Source: Nematostella vectensis (Eukaryota > Cnidaria > Anthozoa > Actiniaria > Edwardsiidae). From it: a stretch of DNA of 64,000 nucleotides. The stretch is from contig NC_064038.1 in the NCBI RefSeq assembly GCF_932526225.1, forward strand, positions 2,850,001 through 2,914,000. Reading direction: 5' to 3'. A model generated the notes under the pieces. It saw nothing but the letters and a program-made list of their open reading frames with translations. It was not told the origin of the DNA and ran no database searches. The translations under genes were made by a program, and so were the position numbers. Positions 1 through 12,000 of this stretch are shown here, in pieces (position 1 is the stretch's first letter; the number at the start of each line of letters is the position of its first letter).

Positions 1-331
1 GTTCCTAAAAAAAACGTTTTTCTTTCTTCGCTTGTTTGATGTCCTGTACACGATAAAAGACAATGCGCCCGTGCGTTACGATGCCACGCGCCGACATAGC
101 GAGCCCCCAAGGGACTCAAGACGCCCAAATAGACCTGAATTTTTTTTCACCCTCTATCTCAGCGAGCTGTGCGTGGCGTAACCGTATTACAGGCCTGGGA
201 TCCTGGTTATTGTCCTCCCCATTAATGCGCGGGTTGGAATACCTTGCAAGAGTGTTGTACAGCATATTCGCCGGAAATATCGGTGCTTGGGGCCTTCGGG
301 TTCTTTACAGCCTTCCGTAAAAGCCTTGTGC

Positions 332-416
332 TGCCATACCGATTGGGTAATCCGTATGTATGGTTTCCGTTTTGTTTTTCAGGTCTGGTTCGATCCCATG
401 CCAATGGCATTTTTTT
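332..416 (+). other. tRNA-like / Pol III B-box-like segment
   Basis: GGTTCGATCCC at 387-397 matches the RNA polymerase III internal B box (the T arm of a tRNA). It is followed about 12 bases later by a T run suitable as a Pol III terminator. TGCCAT (332-337) is complementary to ATGGCA (404-409), giving a tRNA-sized segment closed by a 6-bp stem. The T stem and the A box are poor, so this is not a functional tRNA by eye. The T run also continues into a long T-rich tract. A tRNA-derived SINE remnant is one explanation, chance another. It recurs in every unit. Confidence 0.3.
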
Positions 417-419
417 CTT

Positions 420-560
420 TTTTTTTTTTTCTATTAATTTTTTTTTTCGTAGAGCTTAACCCCTCTCACTCCTGCGTAGTTTTCGAAAAAATAAGAAGAA
501 AAAAAATAAGAAGAAAAAAAAAAACAAAAAAACAGACCATCCAAACAACCGTCTGACTTT
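420..560. repeat. T-run / A-run / G-run simple-sequence segment
   Basis: A T-rich run (about 410-450) is followed by a short unique stretch and an A-rich run (about 487-535), then by a G run after CTGACTTT near 559. This is the most variable part of the unit. A-run composition and length change in nearly every copy, G-run length is about 5-6 in most copies but 21 and 18 in copies 3 and 4, and copy 16 has a C run of 19. The opposed T and A runs could pair when single stranded. Confidence 0.85.
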
Positions 561-688
561 GGGGGAAGGAGTGTTGATTGGCCCTCCCCCTCGTGAATGT
601 TTCTCCGGATCCCCGGATCAATTCCGTAATGGCATCCATCGGAGTACGGAAATGGACCTGGAGGATACAAGCCTGGTATACATCATAC

Positions 689-713
689 ATCTAGCAAAAT
701 GAGCTTGCTAGAT
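689..713. repeat. Perfect 9-bp inverted repeat
   Basis: ATCTAGCAA (689-697) and TTGCTAGAT (705-713) form a perfect 9-bp stem around the 7-base loop AATGAGC. It is repeated in each unit; copies 6 and 8 change the loop to AATTAGC. Confidence 0.8.
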
Positions 714-992
714 TTACTGATGTCAACATTAGAAGGGGGAGGGACACTCTTTTCATACAGTACAATATTGCAGTTGTTACCTATTATTGAATAAGTGGGT
801 AACATGTCTTTGTTTATCAAACAAAGTCTATTTCTGAGACAAGCAAATTCAAGGGAGAGCTGTTGAAATAACAGGGGAATGTTGAAGGAAAAACAATTAT
901 CTGATTAAAAAACTACTGTAGATTCCTTTGCACGAAGATAATAACAAACATAATTTTGATTGTTATTTAGGAGGAACGAGACGAGTTCTACA

Positions 993-1012
993 ACATACTA
1001 TGAAAAGTATGT
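993..1012. repeat. Perfect 7-bp inverted repeat
   Basis: ACATACT (993-999) and AGTATGT (1006-1012) flank a 6-base loop. It is present in each unit and lies in AT-rich DNA with no gene nearby. Confidence 0.7.
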
Positions 1013-1087
1013 ATTACTCATCTAAATTATACAAGTAAAAAATTCTATTTAAAAAAATACTGTAAGTAATTAGGTAAATCCTAAAAC

Positions 1088-1405
1088 ATGTATAACATGT
1101 ACAACACACTAAAAACTCCATGGCTATTGACTGTTTTCTACTCACATGTTTTTACAGTATATACAATTTCATTCTGGTACATCTTGTGGTCACTGTGCCA
1201 TCTTCAGGGCTACACCCAAAGCACCTGTGCACCCCATCCACCTAAGGGTGTCGGCTGCACAGGTGTTCCTGATGAAGGAGGGTAAGGAGGGCAGGAAAAG
1301 GTTCTGCGACACCTTGCTTTTATGGACCCCTATGATTCCGAGTTGAGTGTGGCCCCTGTAGATGTTGACAGGTCAACCTCACAGCCACATGAAAGAAATG
1401 CCTAA
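1088..1405 (+). pseudogene. Exon-like frame with one fixed internal stop
   Basis: One frame runs 106 codons from 1088 to a stop at 1403-1405, interrupted only by TAA at 1283-1285. The downstream part reads VLRHLAFMDPYDSELSVAPV and then DVDRSTSQPHERNA. A pyrimidine-rich TTTTTACAG precedes it near 1150-1158, as at a 3' splice site. The TAA is present in all 19 copies. A second frame (1146-1346, 66 codons) overlaps and is also intact in nearly all copies. I do not recognise either protein. The locally higher GC and the long frame suggest a captured exon or transposon fragment that was already dead before amplification. Confidence 0.3.
1222..1265. repeat. 44-nt perfect-stem hairpin
   Basis: CACCTGTGCA at 1222-1231 is perfectly reverse-complementary to TGCACAGGTG at 1256-1265. 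The 24-base loop holds a second small stem (CACC / GGTG around TAAG). The stem is unchanged in the copies I compared. It lies in a locally GC-rich, exon-like stretch. It could be a structured RNA element or a relic of an insertion; no function can be assigned from sequence alone. Confidence 0.8.
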
Positions 1406-1783
1406 TATCTTATGCTTTACAGTGAGTGTTTTGCAGTCAAGTTGGTTTCTGTTAGTGGGTAAAAATTATTATAAATAATTGTAATCATGACTATGGTCAC
1501 ACTGTACATATAGAACTGTAAATGAATAGAAAAAAAGTATATATTTCCAGTCAAACTACAGAATTGCATGATAACCTTGAAAGTATTGAATAAAAGACTG
1601 CAAAACCAACATCTTTTGTACTAGTTGCTTAGTTGGTTGAATTGACCACGGGCAATTTTAAGCTGAATTCCTCCTTCCCCCACTCCCCCACCCCAGAAAA
1701 AAAATAATAAAAGAAAACTAAAACTAAAACAAAACCAACAGAGACCCCCTCCAGCTATTTTCTCTTATTTTTTTTACAGCTAT

Positions 1784-2080
1784 TTAAAGGGGCAGTGCCA
1801 TGGTAAGTGCTTTCAATAGCTCTCTGAACCTGACACAATGAAATTTAGTAAACTCTAATACTGACTTATGAGCTTTTGGTACATGTGGGGGACTTAAATT
1901 CAAAGAAAATGACCACAAACTGTCAATAAACATAGTTTCTATAAAATATTGCTTTCAATAAAATATTGTATATTATTTTAACAAGGTATTGACAGCTTTT
2001 AAAAAGGTCAACTATTTGTAGGCGATTAAAAGCCTACAATAAACACTGACATGCGCAGTACCATGACGCTGTCCCTTTAA
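1784..2080. mobile_element. MITE-like element in each unit, TTAA target duplication
   Basis: Within copy 1 a 297-bp block is bounded by TTAA on both sides (1784-1787 and 2077-2080). Its ends are imperfect inverted repeats: AGGGGCAGTGCCATGGTA on the left and, read inward from the right, AGGGACAGCGTCATGGTA. A hairpin with an 8-bp perfect stem (TTGTAGGC / GCCTACAA, 2016-2039) lies near the right end. There is no open frame of note inside. TTAA duplications are the hallmark of piggyBac-type cut-and-paste transposition, so a non-autonomous piggyBac-like MITE is the natural reading. The family assignment is inference. The equivalent block recurs in every full unit (for example 4786-5082 in copy 2), so it was probably present before the 3-kb unit was amplified. 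Confidence 0.6.
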
Positions 2081-2650
2081 GTCTTTCATTGCCATAACGC
2101 CCTGAGACGCCTGTAAAATATAGGCCCAACTCCAAAACGTCAAAAATGCAAACTAAACATCACCAGACCCGGATACTCATAGATTCATCCAAGGCATAGA
2201 CGACCTGCAAAAGCGCATCTAAGCAATGTAATAGAATTGACTCTTTTGTCAAAATATCAACCTTTATTGCTGACCAATTCGTATTAAAATGCTTAAACTT
2301 AGAAACATTTCTTACCAAAAAAGACACAAAATTCCGAACTACAAATAGAGACAAGCAAACACAGATCAAGTCACCAATAGATACCTTTATTGCGCTCCGT
2401 CAGGTCCCATTTTACAGCAATCAGTCACAATAATCAATGCTAGAACCTCCATTAGAAGCGAGTCACCATTGTTAGCCTATTTTGCATGCCTGCACTGCAT
2501 CATGGGAGTCTTGGAAACACCTTGACAGACAGGCGGGCAATCTCCTCCAACAGAATCATAACAGTTTTTTTATAAGTCTCTTTGCCCCGAAGCCAAACAA
2601 AACATTTCCAGGTCCAAGAAACCCAGAATAAGCCTGAAAAAAATTTTCAG

Positions 2651-2726
2651 TCAACGGTAGCTTAGCTTAACTGGTAGTGTTGGACTTGAAATGGGGGGGG
2701 GAGGTTTCTGTTTTCAGTCTGTTTTT
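2651..2726 (+). pseudogene. tRNA-Ser-like relic
   Basis: TAGCTTAGCTTAACTGG (2658-2674) resembles a tRNA D arm / A box. TTGGACTTGAAAT (2680-2692) resembles a tRNA-Ser(UGA) anticodon arm with loop CTTGAAA. The 3' side of the anticodon stem is replaced by a G run, and the expected B box is only weakly visible (TTTTCAGTC, 2711-2719). A T run follows at 2722-2726. I read it as a decayed tRNA or tRNA-derived SINE head. It recurs in every unit. Confidence 0.35.
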
Positions 2727-3001
2727 CTTACAATGTTGCTCAAAAGTAACCAGGAGTGAAAGGGTTGAAGTGAAATACAGCTATACTTAGTCAGGGTAGA
2801 CAGTATTGCGGATTTTTTCGATATTCCATGCGATTTTACAAACCTCTCCCCCTTACGTCTTTCATTGCATTTTTTATTTTTTTTAATGAATATTTAGGCC
2901 GGTGAATAGCTTAAAAAGCTCTACAAAGAAAAATAGAATCGCCAAATCGCACTTTTTTTATTTCTATTTATTTTTGCTTTTTGCATGATATTAAAAAAAC
3001 G

Positions 3002-6000
3002 GTTCCTAAAAAAAAACGTTTTTCTTTCTTCGCTTGTTTGATGTCCTGTACACGATAAAAGACAATGCGCCCGTGCGTTACGATGCCACGCGCCGACATA
3101 GCTAGCCCCCAAGGGATTCAAGACGCCCAAATAGACCTGTATTTTTTTTCACCCTCTATCTCAGCGAGCTATGCGTGGCGTAACCGTATTACAGGCCTGG
3201 GATCCTGGTTATTGTCCTCCCCATTAATGCGCGGGTTGGAATACCTTGCAAGAGTTTTGTACAGCATATTCGCCGGAAAAATCGGTGCTTGGGGCCTTCG
3301 GGTTCTTTACAGCCTTCCGTAAAAGCCTTGTGCTGCCATACCGATAGGGTAATCCGTATGTATGGTTTCCGTTTTGTTTTTCAGGTCGGGTTCGATCCCA
3401 TGCCAATGACATTTTTTTCTTTTTTTTTTTTCTATTAATTTTTTTTTTTTTCGTAGAGCTTAACCCCTCTCACTCCTGCGTAGTTTTCGGAAAAATAAGA
3501 AGAAAAAAAAAACAAGAAAAAAAAAACAAAAAAAAACAGACCATCCAAACAACCGTCTGACTTTGGGGGGAGGAGTGTTGACTGGCCCTCCCCCTCGTGA
3601 ATTTTTCTCCGGATCTCCGGATCAATTCCGTAATGGCATCCATCGGAGTATGGAAATGGACCTGGAGGATACAAGCCTGGTATACATCATACATCTAGCA
3701 AAATGAGCTTGCTAGATTTACTGATGTCAACATTAGAAGGGGGAGGGACACTCTTTTCATACAGTACAATATTGCAGTTGTTACCTATTATTGAATAAGT
3801 GGGTAACATGTCTTTGTTTATGAAACAAGGTCTATTTCTGAGACAAGCAAATTCAAGGGAGAGCTGTTGAAATAACAGGGGAATGTTGAAGGAAAAACAA
3901 TTATCTGATTAAAAAACTACTGTAGATTCCTTTGCACGAAGATAATAACAAACATAATTTTGATTGTTATTTAGGAGGAACGAGACGAGTTCTACAACAT
4001 ACTATGAAAAGTATGTATTACTCATCTAAATTATACAAGTAAAAAATTCTATTTAAAAAAATACTGTAAGTAATTAGGTAAATCCTAAAACATGTATAAC
4101 ATGTACAACACACTAAAAACTCCATGGCTATTGACTGTTTTCTACTCACATGTTTTTACAGTATATACAATTTCATTCTGGTACATCTTGTGGTCACTGT
4201 GCCATCTTCAGGGCTACACCCAAAGCACCTGTGCACCCCATCCACCTAAGGGTGTCGGCTGCACAGGTGTTCCTGATGAAGGAGGGTAAGGAGGGCAGGA
4301 AAAGGTTCTGCGACACCTTGCTTTTATGGACCCCTATGATTCCGAGTTGAGTGTGGCCCCTGTAGATGTTGACAGGTCAACCTCACAGCCACATGAAAGA
4401 AATGCCTAATATCTTATGCTTTACAGTGAGTGTTTTGCAGTCAAGTTGGTTTCTGTTAGTGGGTAAAAATTATTATAAATAATTGTAATCATGACTATGG
4501 TCACACTGTACATATAGAAATGTAAATGAATAGAAAAAAAGTATATATTTCCAGTCAAACTACAGAATTGCATGATAACCTTGAAAGTATTGAATAAAAG
4601 ACTGCAAAACCAACATCTTTTGTACTAGTTGCTTAGTTGGTTGAATTGACCACGGGCAATTTTAAGCTGAATTCCTCCTTCCCCAACTCCCCCACCCCAG
4701 AAAAAAAATAATAAAAGAAAACTAAAACTAAAACAAAACCAACAGAGACCTCCAGCTATTTTCTCTTATTTTTTTTTACAGCTATTTAAAGGGGCAGTGC
4801 GATGGTAAGTGCTTTCAATAGCTCTCTGAACCTGACACAATAAAATTTAGTAAACTCTAATACTGACTTATGAGCTTTTGGTACATGTGGGGGACTTAAA
4901 TTCAAAGAAAATGACCACAAACTGTCAATAAACATAGTTTCTATAAAATATTGCTTTCAATAAAATATTGCATATTATTTTAACAAGGTATTGACAGCTT
5001 TTAAAAAGGTCAACTATTTGTAGGCGATTAAAAGCCTACAATAAACACTGACATGCGCAGTACCATGACGCTGTCCCTTTAAGTCTTTCATTGCCATAAC
5101 GCCCTGAGACGCCTGTAAAATATAGGCCCAACTCCAAAACGTCAAAAATGCAAACTAAACATCACCAGACCCGGATACTCATAGATTCATCCAAGGCATA
5201 GACGACCTGCAAAAGCGCATCTAAGCAATGTAATAGAATTGACTCTTTTGTCAAAATATCAACCTTAATTGCTGACCAATTCGTAATAAAATGCTTAAAC
5301 TTAGAAACATTTCTTACCAAAAAAGACACAAAATTCCGAACTACAAATAGAGACAAGCAAACACAGATCAAGTCACCAATAGATACCTTTATTGCGCTCC
5401 GTCAGGTCCCATTTTACAGCAATCAGTCACAATAATCAATGCTAGAACCTCCATTAGAAGCGAGTCACCATTGTTAGCCTATTTTGCATGCCTGCACTGC
5501 ATCATGGGAGTCTTGGAAACACCTTGACAGACAGGCGGGCAATCTCCTCCAACAGAATCATAACAGTTTTTTTATAAGTCTGTTTGCCCCGAAGCCAAAC
5601 AAAACATTTCCAGGTCCAAGAAACCCAGAATAAGCCTGAAAACAATTTTCAGTCAACGGTAGCTTAGCTTAACTGGTAGTGTTGGACTTGAAATAGGGGG
5701 GGAGGTTTCTGTTTTCAGTCTGTTTTTCTTACAATGTTGCTCAAAAGTAACCAGGAGTGAAAGGGTTGAAGTGAAATACAGCTATACTTAGTCAGGGTAG
5801 ACAGTATTGCGGATTTTTTCGATATTCTATGCGATTTTAAAAACCTCTCCCCCTTACGTCTTTCATTGCATTTTTTTATTTTTTTTAATGAATATTTAGG
5901 CCGGTGAATAGCTTAATAAGCTCTACAAAGAAAAATAGAATCGCCAAATCGCACTTTTTTATTTCTATTTATTTTTGCTTTTTGCATGATATTAAAAAAA

Positions 6001-6002
6001 CG
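3002..6002. repeat. Macrosatellite copy 2
   Basis: Full unit. Private variants include TAGCTAGCCCCC near 3100, GAGCTATGCG near 3168, CGATAGGG near 3342, a shortened GAGACCTCCAGC near 4746, and GCAGTGCGATGG in the MITE-like terminus near 4795. Confidence 0.95.
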
Positions 6003-9000
6003 GTTCCTAAAAAAAACGTTTTTCTTTCTTCGCTTGTTTGATGTCCTGTACACGATAAAAGACAATGCGCCCGTGCGTTACGATGCCACGCGCCGACATA
6101 GCGAGCCCCCAAGGGACTCAAGACGCCCAAATAGACCTGTATTTTTTTTCACCCTCTATCTCAGCGAGCTGTGCGTGGCTTAACCGTATTACAGGCTTGG
6201 GATCCTGGTTATTGTCCTCCCCATTAATGCGCGGGTTGGAATACCTTGCAAGAGTGTTGTACAGCATATTCGCCGGAAATATCGGTGCTTGGGGCCTTCG
6301 GGTTCTTTACAGCCTTCCGTAAAAGCCTTGTGCTGCCATACCGATTGGGTAATCCGTATGTATGGTTTCCGTTTTGTTTTTCAGGTCGGGTTCGATCCCA
6401 TGCCAATGACATTTTTTTCTATTTTTTTTCTATTATTTTTTTTTTTCGCAGAGCTTAACCCCTCTCACTCCTGCGTAGTTTTCGGAAAAATTAGAAGAAA
6501 AAAAAAAAGAAAAAAAAAACAAAAAAAAAACAGACCATCCAAACAACCGTCTGACTTTGGGGGGGGGGGGGGGGGGGGGAGTGTTGACTGGCCCTCCCCC
6601 TCGTGAATTTTTCTCCGGATCTCCGGATCAGTTCCGTAATGGCATCCATCGGAGTATGGAAATGGACCTGGAGGATACAAGCCTGGTATACATCATACAT
6701 CTAGCAAAATGAGCTTGCTAGATTTACTGATGTCAACATTAGAAGGGGGAGGGACACTCTTTTCATACAGTACAATATTGCAGTTGTTACCTATTATTGA
6801 ATAAGTGGGTAACATGTCTTTGCTTATCAAACAAGGTCTATTTCTGAGACAAGCAAATTCAAGGGAGAGCTGTTGAAATAACAGGGGAATGTTGAAGTAA
6901 AAACAATTATCTGATTAAAAAACTACTGTAGATTCCTTTGCACGAAGATAATAACAAACATAATTTTGATTGTTATTTAGGAGGAACGAGACGAGTTCTA
7001 CAACATACTATGAAAAGTATGTATTACTCATCTAAATTATACAAGTAAAAAATTCTATTTAAAAAAATACTGTAAGTAATTAGGTAAATCCTAAAACATG
7101 TATAACATGTACAACACACTAAAAACTCCATGGCTATTGACTGTTTTCTACTCACATGTTTTTACAGTATATACAATTTCATTCTGGTACATCTTGTGGT
7201 CACTGTGCCATCTTCAGGGCTACACCCAAAGCACCTGTGCACCCCATCCACCTAAGGGTGTCGGCTGCACAGGTGTTCCTGATGAAGGAGGGTAAGGAGG
7301 GCAGGAAAAGGTTCTGCGACACCTTGCTTTTATGGACCCCTATGATTCCGAGTTGAGTGTGGCCCCTGTAGATGTTGACAGGTCAACCTCACAGCCACAT
7401 GAAAGAAATGCCTAATATCTTATGCTTTACAGTGAGTGTTTTGCAGTCAAGTTGGTTTCTGTTAGTGGGTAAAAATTATTATAAATAATTGTAATCATGA
7501 CTATGGTCACACTGTACATATAGAACTGTAAATGAATAGAAAAAAAGTATATATTTCCAGTCAAACTACAGAATTGCATGATAACCTTGAAAGTATTGAA
7601 TAAAAGACTGCAAAACCAACATCTTTTGTACTAGTTGCTTAGTTGGTTGAATTGACCACGGGCAATTTTAAGCTGAATTCCTCCTTCCCCCACTCCCCCA
7701 CCCCAGAAAAAAAAATAATAAAAGAAAACTAAAACTAAAACAAAACCAACAGAGACCCCCTCCAGCTATTTTCTCTTATTTTTTTTTACAGCTATTTAAA
7801 AGGGCAGTGCCATGGTAAGTGCTTTCAATAGCTCTCTGAACCTGACACAATGAAATTTAGTAAACTCTAATACTGACTTATGAGCTTTTGGTACATGTGG
7901 GGGACTTAAATTCAAAGAAAATGACCACAAACTGTCAATAAACATAGTTTCTATAAAATATTGCTTTCAATAAAATATTGCATATTATTTTAACAAGGTA
8001 TTGACAGCTTTTAAAAAGGTCAACTATTTGTAGGCGATTAAAAGCCTACAATAAACACTGACATGCGCAGTACCATGACGCTGTCCCTTTAAGTCTTTCA
8101 TTCCCATAACGCCCTGAGACGCCTGTAAAATATAGGCCCAACTCCAAAACGTCAAAAATGCAAACTAAACATCACCAGACCCGGATACTCATAGATTCAT
8201 CCAAGGCATAGACGACCTGCAAAAGCGCATCTAAGCAATGTAATAGAATTGACTCTTTTGTCAAAATATCAACCTTAATTGCTGACCAATTCGTAATAAA
8301 ATGCTTAAACTTAGAAACATTTCTTACCAAAAAAGACACAAAATTCCGAACTACAAATAGAGACAAGCAAACACAGATCAAGTCACCAATAGATACCTTT
8401 ATTGCGCTCCGTCAGGTCCCATTTTACAGCAATCAGTCACAATAATCAATGCTAGAACCTCCATTAGAAGCGAGTCACCATTGTTAGCCTATTTTGCATG
8501 CCTGCACTGCATCATGGGAGTCTTGGAAACACCTTGACAGAAAGGCGGGCAATCTCCTCCAACAGAATCATAACAGTTTTTTTATAAGTCTCTTTGCCCC
8601 GAAGCCAAACAAAACATTTCCAGGTCCAAGAAACCCAGAATAAGCCTGAAAACAATTTTCAGTCAACGGTAGCTTAGCTTAACTGGTAGTGTTGGACTTG
8701 AAATAGGGGGGGAGGTTTCTGTTTTCAGTCTGTTTTTCTTACAATGTTGCTCAAAAGTAACCAGGAGTGAAAGGGTTGAAGTGAAATACAGCTATACTTA
8801 GTCAGGGTAGACAGTATTGCGGATTTTTTCGATATTCTATGCGATTTTAAAAACCTCTCCCCCTTACGTCTTTCATTGCATTTTTTTATTTTTTTTAATG
8901 AATATTTAGGCCGGTGAATAGCTTAATAAGCTCTACAAAGAAAAATAGAATCGCCAAATCGCACTTTTTTATTTCTATTTATTTTTGCTTTTTGCATGAT

Positions 9001-9012
9001 ATTAAAAAAACG
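6003..9012. repeat. Macrosatellite copy 3, 21-base G run
   Basis: Full unit, sister of copy 4. Shared with copy 4 only: GTGGCTTAACC near 6176, GTTGAAGTAAAAAC near 6891, TTTGCTTATC near 6829 and CATTCCCATAAC near 8099. The usual six-base G run after CTGACTTT is expanded to 21 G beginning near 6559. Confidence 0.95.
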
Positions 9013-12000
9013 GTTCCTAAAAAAAACGTTTTTCTTTCTTCGCTTGTTTGATGTCCTGTACACGATAAAAGACAATGCGCCCGTGCGTTACGATGCCACG
9101 CGCCGACATAGCGAGCCCCCAAGGGACTCAAGACGCCCAAATAGACCTGTATTTTTTTTCACCCTCTATCTCAGCGAGCTGTGCGTGGCTTAACCGTATT
9201 ACAGGCCTGGGATCCTGGTTATTGTCCTCCCCATTAATGCGCGGGTTGGAATACCTTGCAAGAGTGTTGTACAGCATATTCGCCGGAAATATCGGTGCTT
9301 GGGGCCTTCGGGTTCTTTACAGCCTTCCGTAAAAGCCTTGTGCTGCCATACCGATTGGGTAATCCGTATGTATGGTTTCCGTTTTGTTTTTCAGGTCGGG
9401 TTCGATCCCATGCCAATGACATTTTTTTCTATTTTTTTTCTATTATTTTTTTTTTTTTCGCAGAGCTTAACCCCTCTCACTCCTGCGTAGTTTTCGGAAA
9501 AATAAGAAGAAAAAAAAAAAGAAAAAAAAAAACAAAAAAAAAACAGACCATCCAAACAACCGTCTGACTTTGGGGGGGGGGGGGGGGGGAGTGTTGACTG
9601 GCCCTCCCCCTCGTGAATTTTTCTCCGGATCTCCGGATCAGTTCCGTAATGGCATCCATCGGAGTATGGAAATGGACCTGGAGGATACAAGCCTGGTATA
9701 CATCATACATCTAGCAAAATGAGCTTGCTAGATTTACTGATGTCAACATTAGAAGGGGGAGGGACACTCTTTTCATACAGTACAATATTGCAGTTGTTAC
9801 CTATTATTGAATAAGTGGGTAACATGTCTTTGCTTATCAAACAAGGTCTATTTCTGAGACAAGCAAATTCAAGGGAGAGCTGTTGAAATAACAGGGGAAT
9901 GTTGAAGTAAAAACAATTATCTGATTAAAAAACTACTGTAGATTCCTTTGCACGAAGATAATAACAAACATAATTTTGATTGTTATTTAGGAGGAACGAG
10001 ACGAGTTCTACAACATACTATGAAAAGTATGTATTACTCATCTAAATTATACAAGTAAAAAATTCTATTTAAAAAAATACTGTAAGTAATTAGGTAAATC
10101 CTAAAACATGTATAACATGTACAACACACTAAAAACTCCATGGCTATTGACTGTTTTCTACTCACATGTTTTTACAGTATATACAATTTCATTCTGGTAC
10201 ATCTTGTGGTCACTGTGCCATCTTCAGGGCTACACCCAAAGCACCTGTGCACCCCATCCACCTAAGGGTGTCGGCTGCACAGGTGTTCCTGATGAAGGAG
10301 GGTAAGGAGGGCAGGAAAAGGTTCTGCGACACCTTGCTTTTATGGACCCCTATGATTCCGAGTTGAGTGTGGCCCCTGTAGATGTTGACAGGTCAACCTC
10401 ACAGCCACATGAAAGAAATGCCTAATATCTTATGCTTTACAGTGAGTGTTTTGCAGTCAAGTTGGTTTCTGTTAGTGGGTAAAAATTATTATAAATAATT
10501 GTAATCATGACTATGGTCACACTGTACATATAGAACTGTAAATGAATAGAAAAAAAGTATATATTTCCAGTCAAACTACAGAATTGCATGATAACCTTGA
10601 AAGTATTGAATAAAAGACTGCAAAACCAACATCTTTTGTACTAGTTGCTTAGTTGGTTGAATTGACCACGGGCAATTTTAAGCTGAATTCCTCCTTCCCC
10701 CACTCCCCCACCCCAGAAAAAAAAATAATAAAAGAAAACTAAAACTAAAACAAAACCAACAGAGACCCCCTCCAGCTATTTTCTCTTATTTTTTTTTTAC
10801 AGCTATTTAAAAGGGCAGTGCCATGGTAAGTGCTTTCAATAGCTCTCTGAACCTGACACAATGAAATTTAGTAAACTCTAATACTGACTTATGAGCTTTT
10901 GGTACATGTGGGGGACTTAAATTCAAAGAAAATGACCACAAACTGTCAATAAACATAGTTTCTATAAAATATTGCTTTCAATAAAATATTGCATATTATT
11001 TTAACAAGGTATTGACAGCTTTTAAAAAGGTCAACTATTTGTAGGCGATTAAAAGCCTACAATAAACACTGACATGCGCAGTACCATGACGCTGTCCCTT
11101 TAAGTCTTTCATTCCCATAACGCCCTGAGACGCCTGTAAAATATAGGCCCAACTCCAAAACGTCAAAAATGCAAACTAAACATCACCAGACCCGGATACT
11201 CATAGATTCATCCAAGGCATAGACGACCTGCAAAAGCGCATCTAAGCAATGTAATAGAATTGACTCTTTTGTCAAAATATCAACCTTAATTGCTGACCAA
11301 TTCGTAATAAAATGCTTAAACTTAGAAACATTTCTTACCAAAAAAGACACAAAATTCCGAACTACAAATAGAGACAAGCAAACACAGATCAAGTCACCAA
11401 TAGATACCTTTATTGCGCTCCGTCAGGTCCCATTTTACAGCAATCAGTCACAATAATCAATGCTAGAACCTCCATTAGAAGCGAGTCACCATTGTTAGCC
11501 TATTTTGCATGCCTGCACTGCATCATGGGAGTCTTGGAAACACCTTGACAGACAGGCGGGCAATCTCCTCCAACAGAATCATAACAGTTTTTTTATAAGT
11601 CTCTTTGCCCCGAAGCCAAACAAAACATTTCCAGGTCCAAGAAACCCAGAATAAGCCTGAAAACAATTTTCAGTCAACGGTAGCTTAGCTTAACTGGTAG
11701 TGTTGGACTTGAAATAGGGGGGGAGGTTTCTGTTTTCAGTCTGTTTTTCTTACAATGTTGCTCAAAAGTAACCAGGAGTGAAAGGGTTGAAGTGAAATAC
11801 AGCTATACTTAGTCAGGGTAGACAGTATTGCGGATTTTTTCGATATTCTATGCGATTTTACAAACCTCTCCCCCTTACGTCTTTCATTGCATTTATTATT
11901 TTTTTTTTAATGAATATTTAGGCCGGTGAATAGCTTAATAAGCTCTACAAAGAAAAATAGAATCGCCAAATCGCACTTTTTTTATTTCTATTTATTTTTG

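Larger units (their letters stand above)
1..3001. repeat. Macrosatellite copy 1
   Basis: Full unit used here as the reference for sub-features. Private variants include GACCTGAATTT near 137, a T in GGTCTGGTTCG near 386, CTCCGGATCCCCGG near 603, and GTATTAAAATG near 2280 where other copies have GTAATAAAATG. Whether it is truly complete on the left cannot be known, because the window starts at this phase. Confidence 0.95.

Noticed and set aside
332-416. Functional tRNA gene
   Set aside because: The T stem pairs poorly, no convincing A box or anticodon arm is present, and the B box alone is not enough; kept only as a tRNA-like segment.
480-540. Poly(A) tail of an inserted retrotransposon or processed pseudogene
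   Set aside because: The A run is interrupted by G and C in unit-specific ways, has no polyadenylation signal or coding sequence upstream, and no target duplication is visible.
63-670. Overlapping short open frames on both strands (for example 85 codons at 63-320) recurring in each unit
   Set aside because: They recur because the DNA recurs. They overlap on opposite strands, run through T and A homopolymers, vary in length with those runs, and show no domain.
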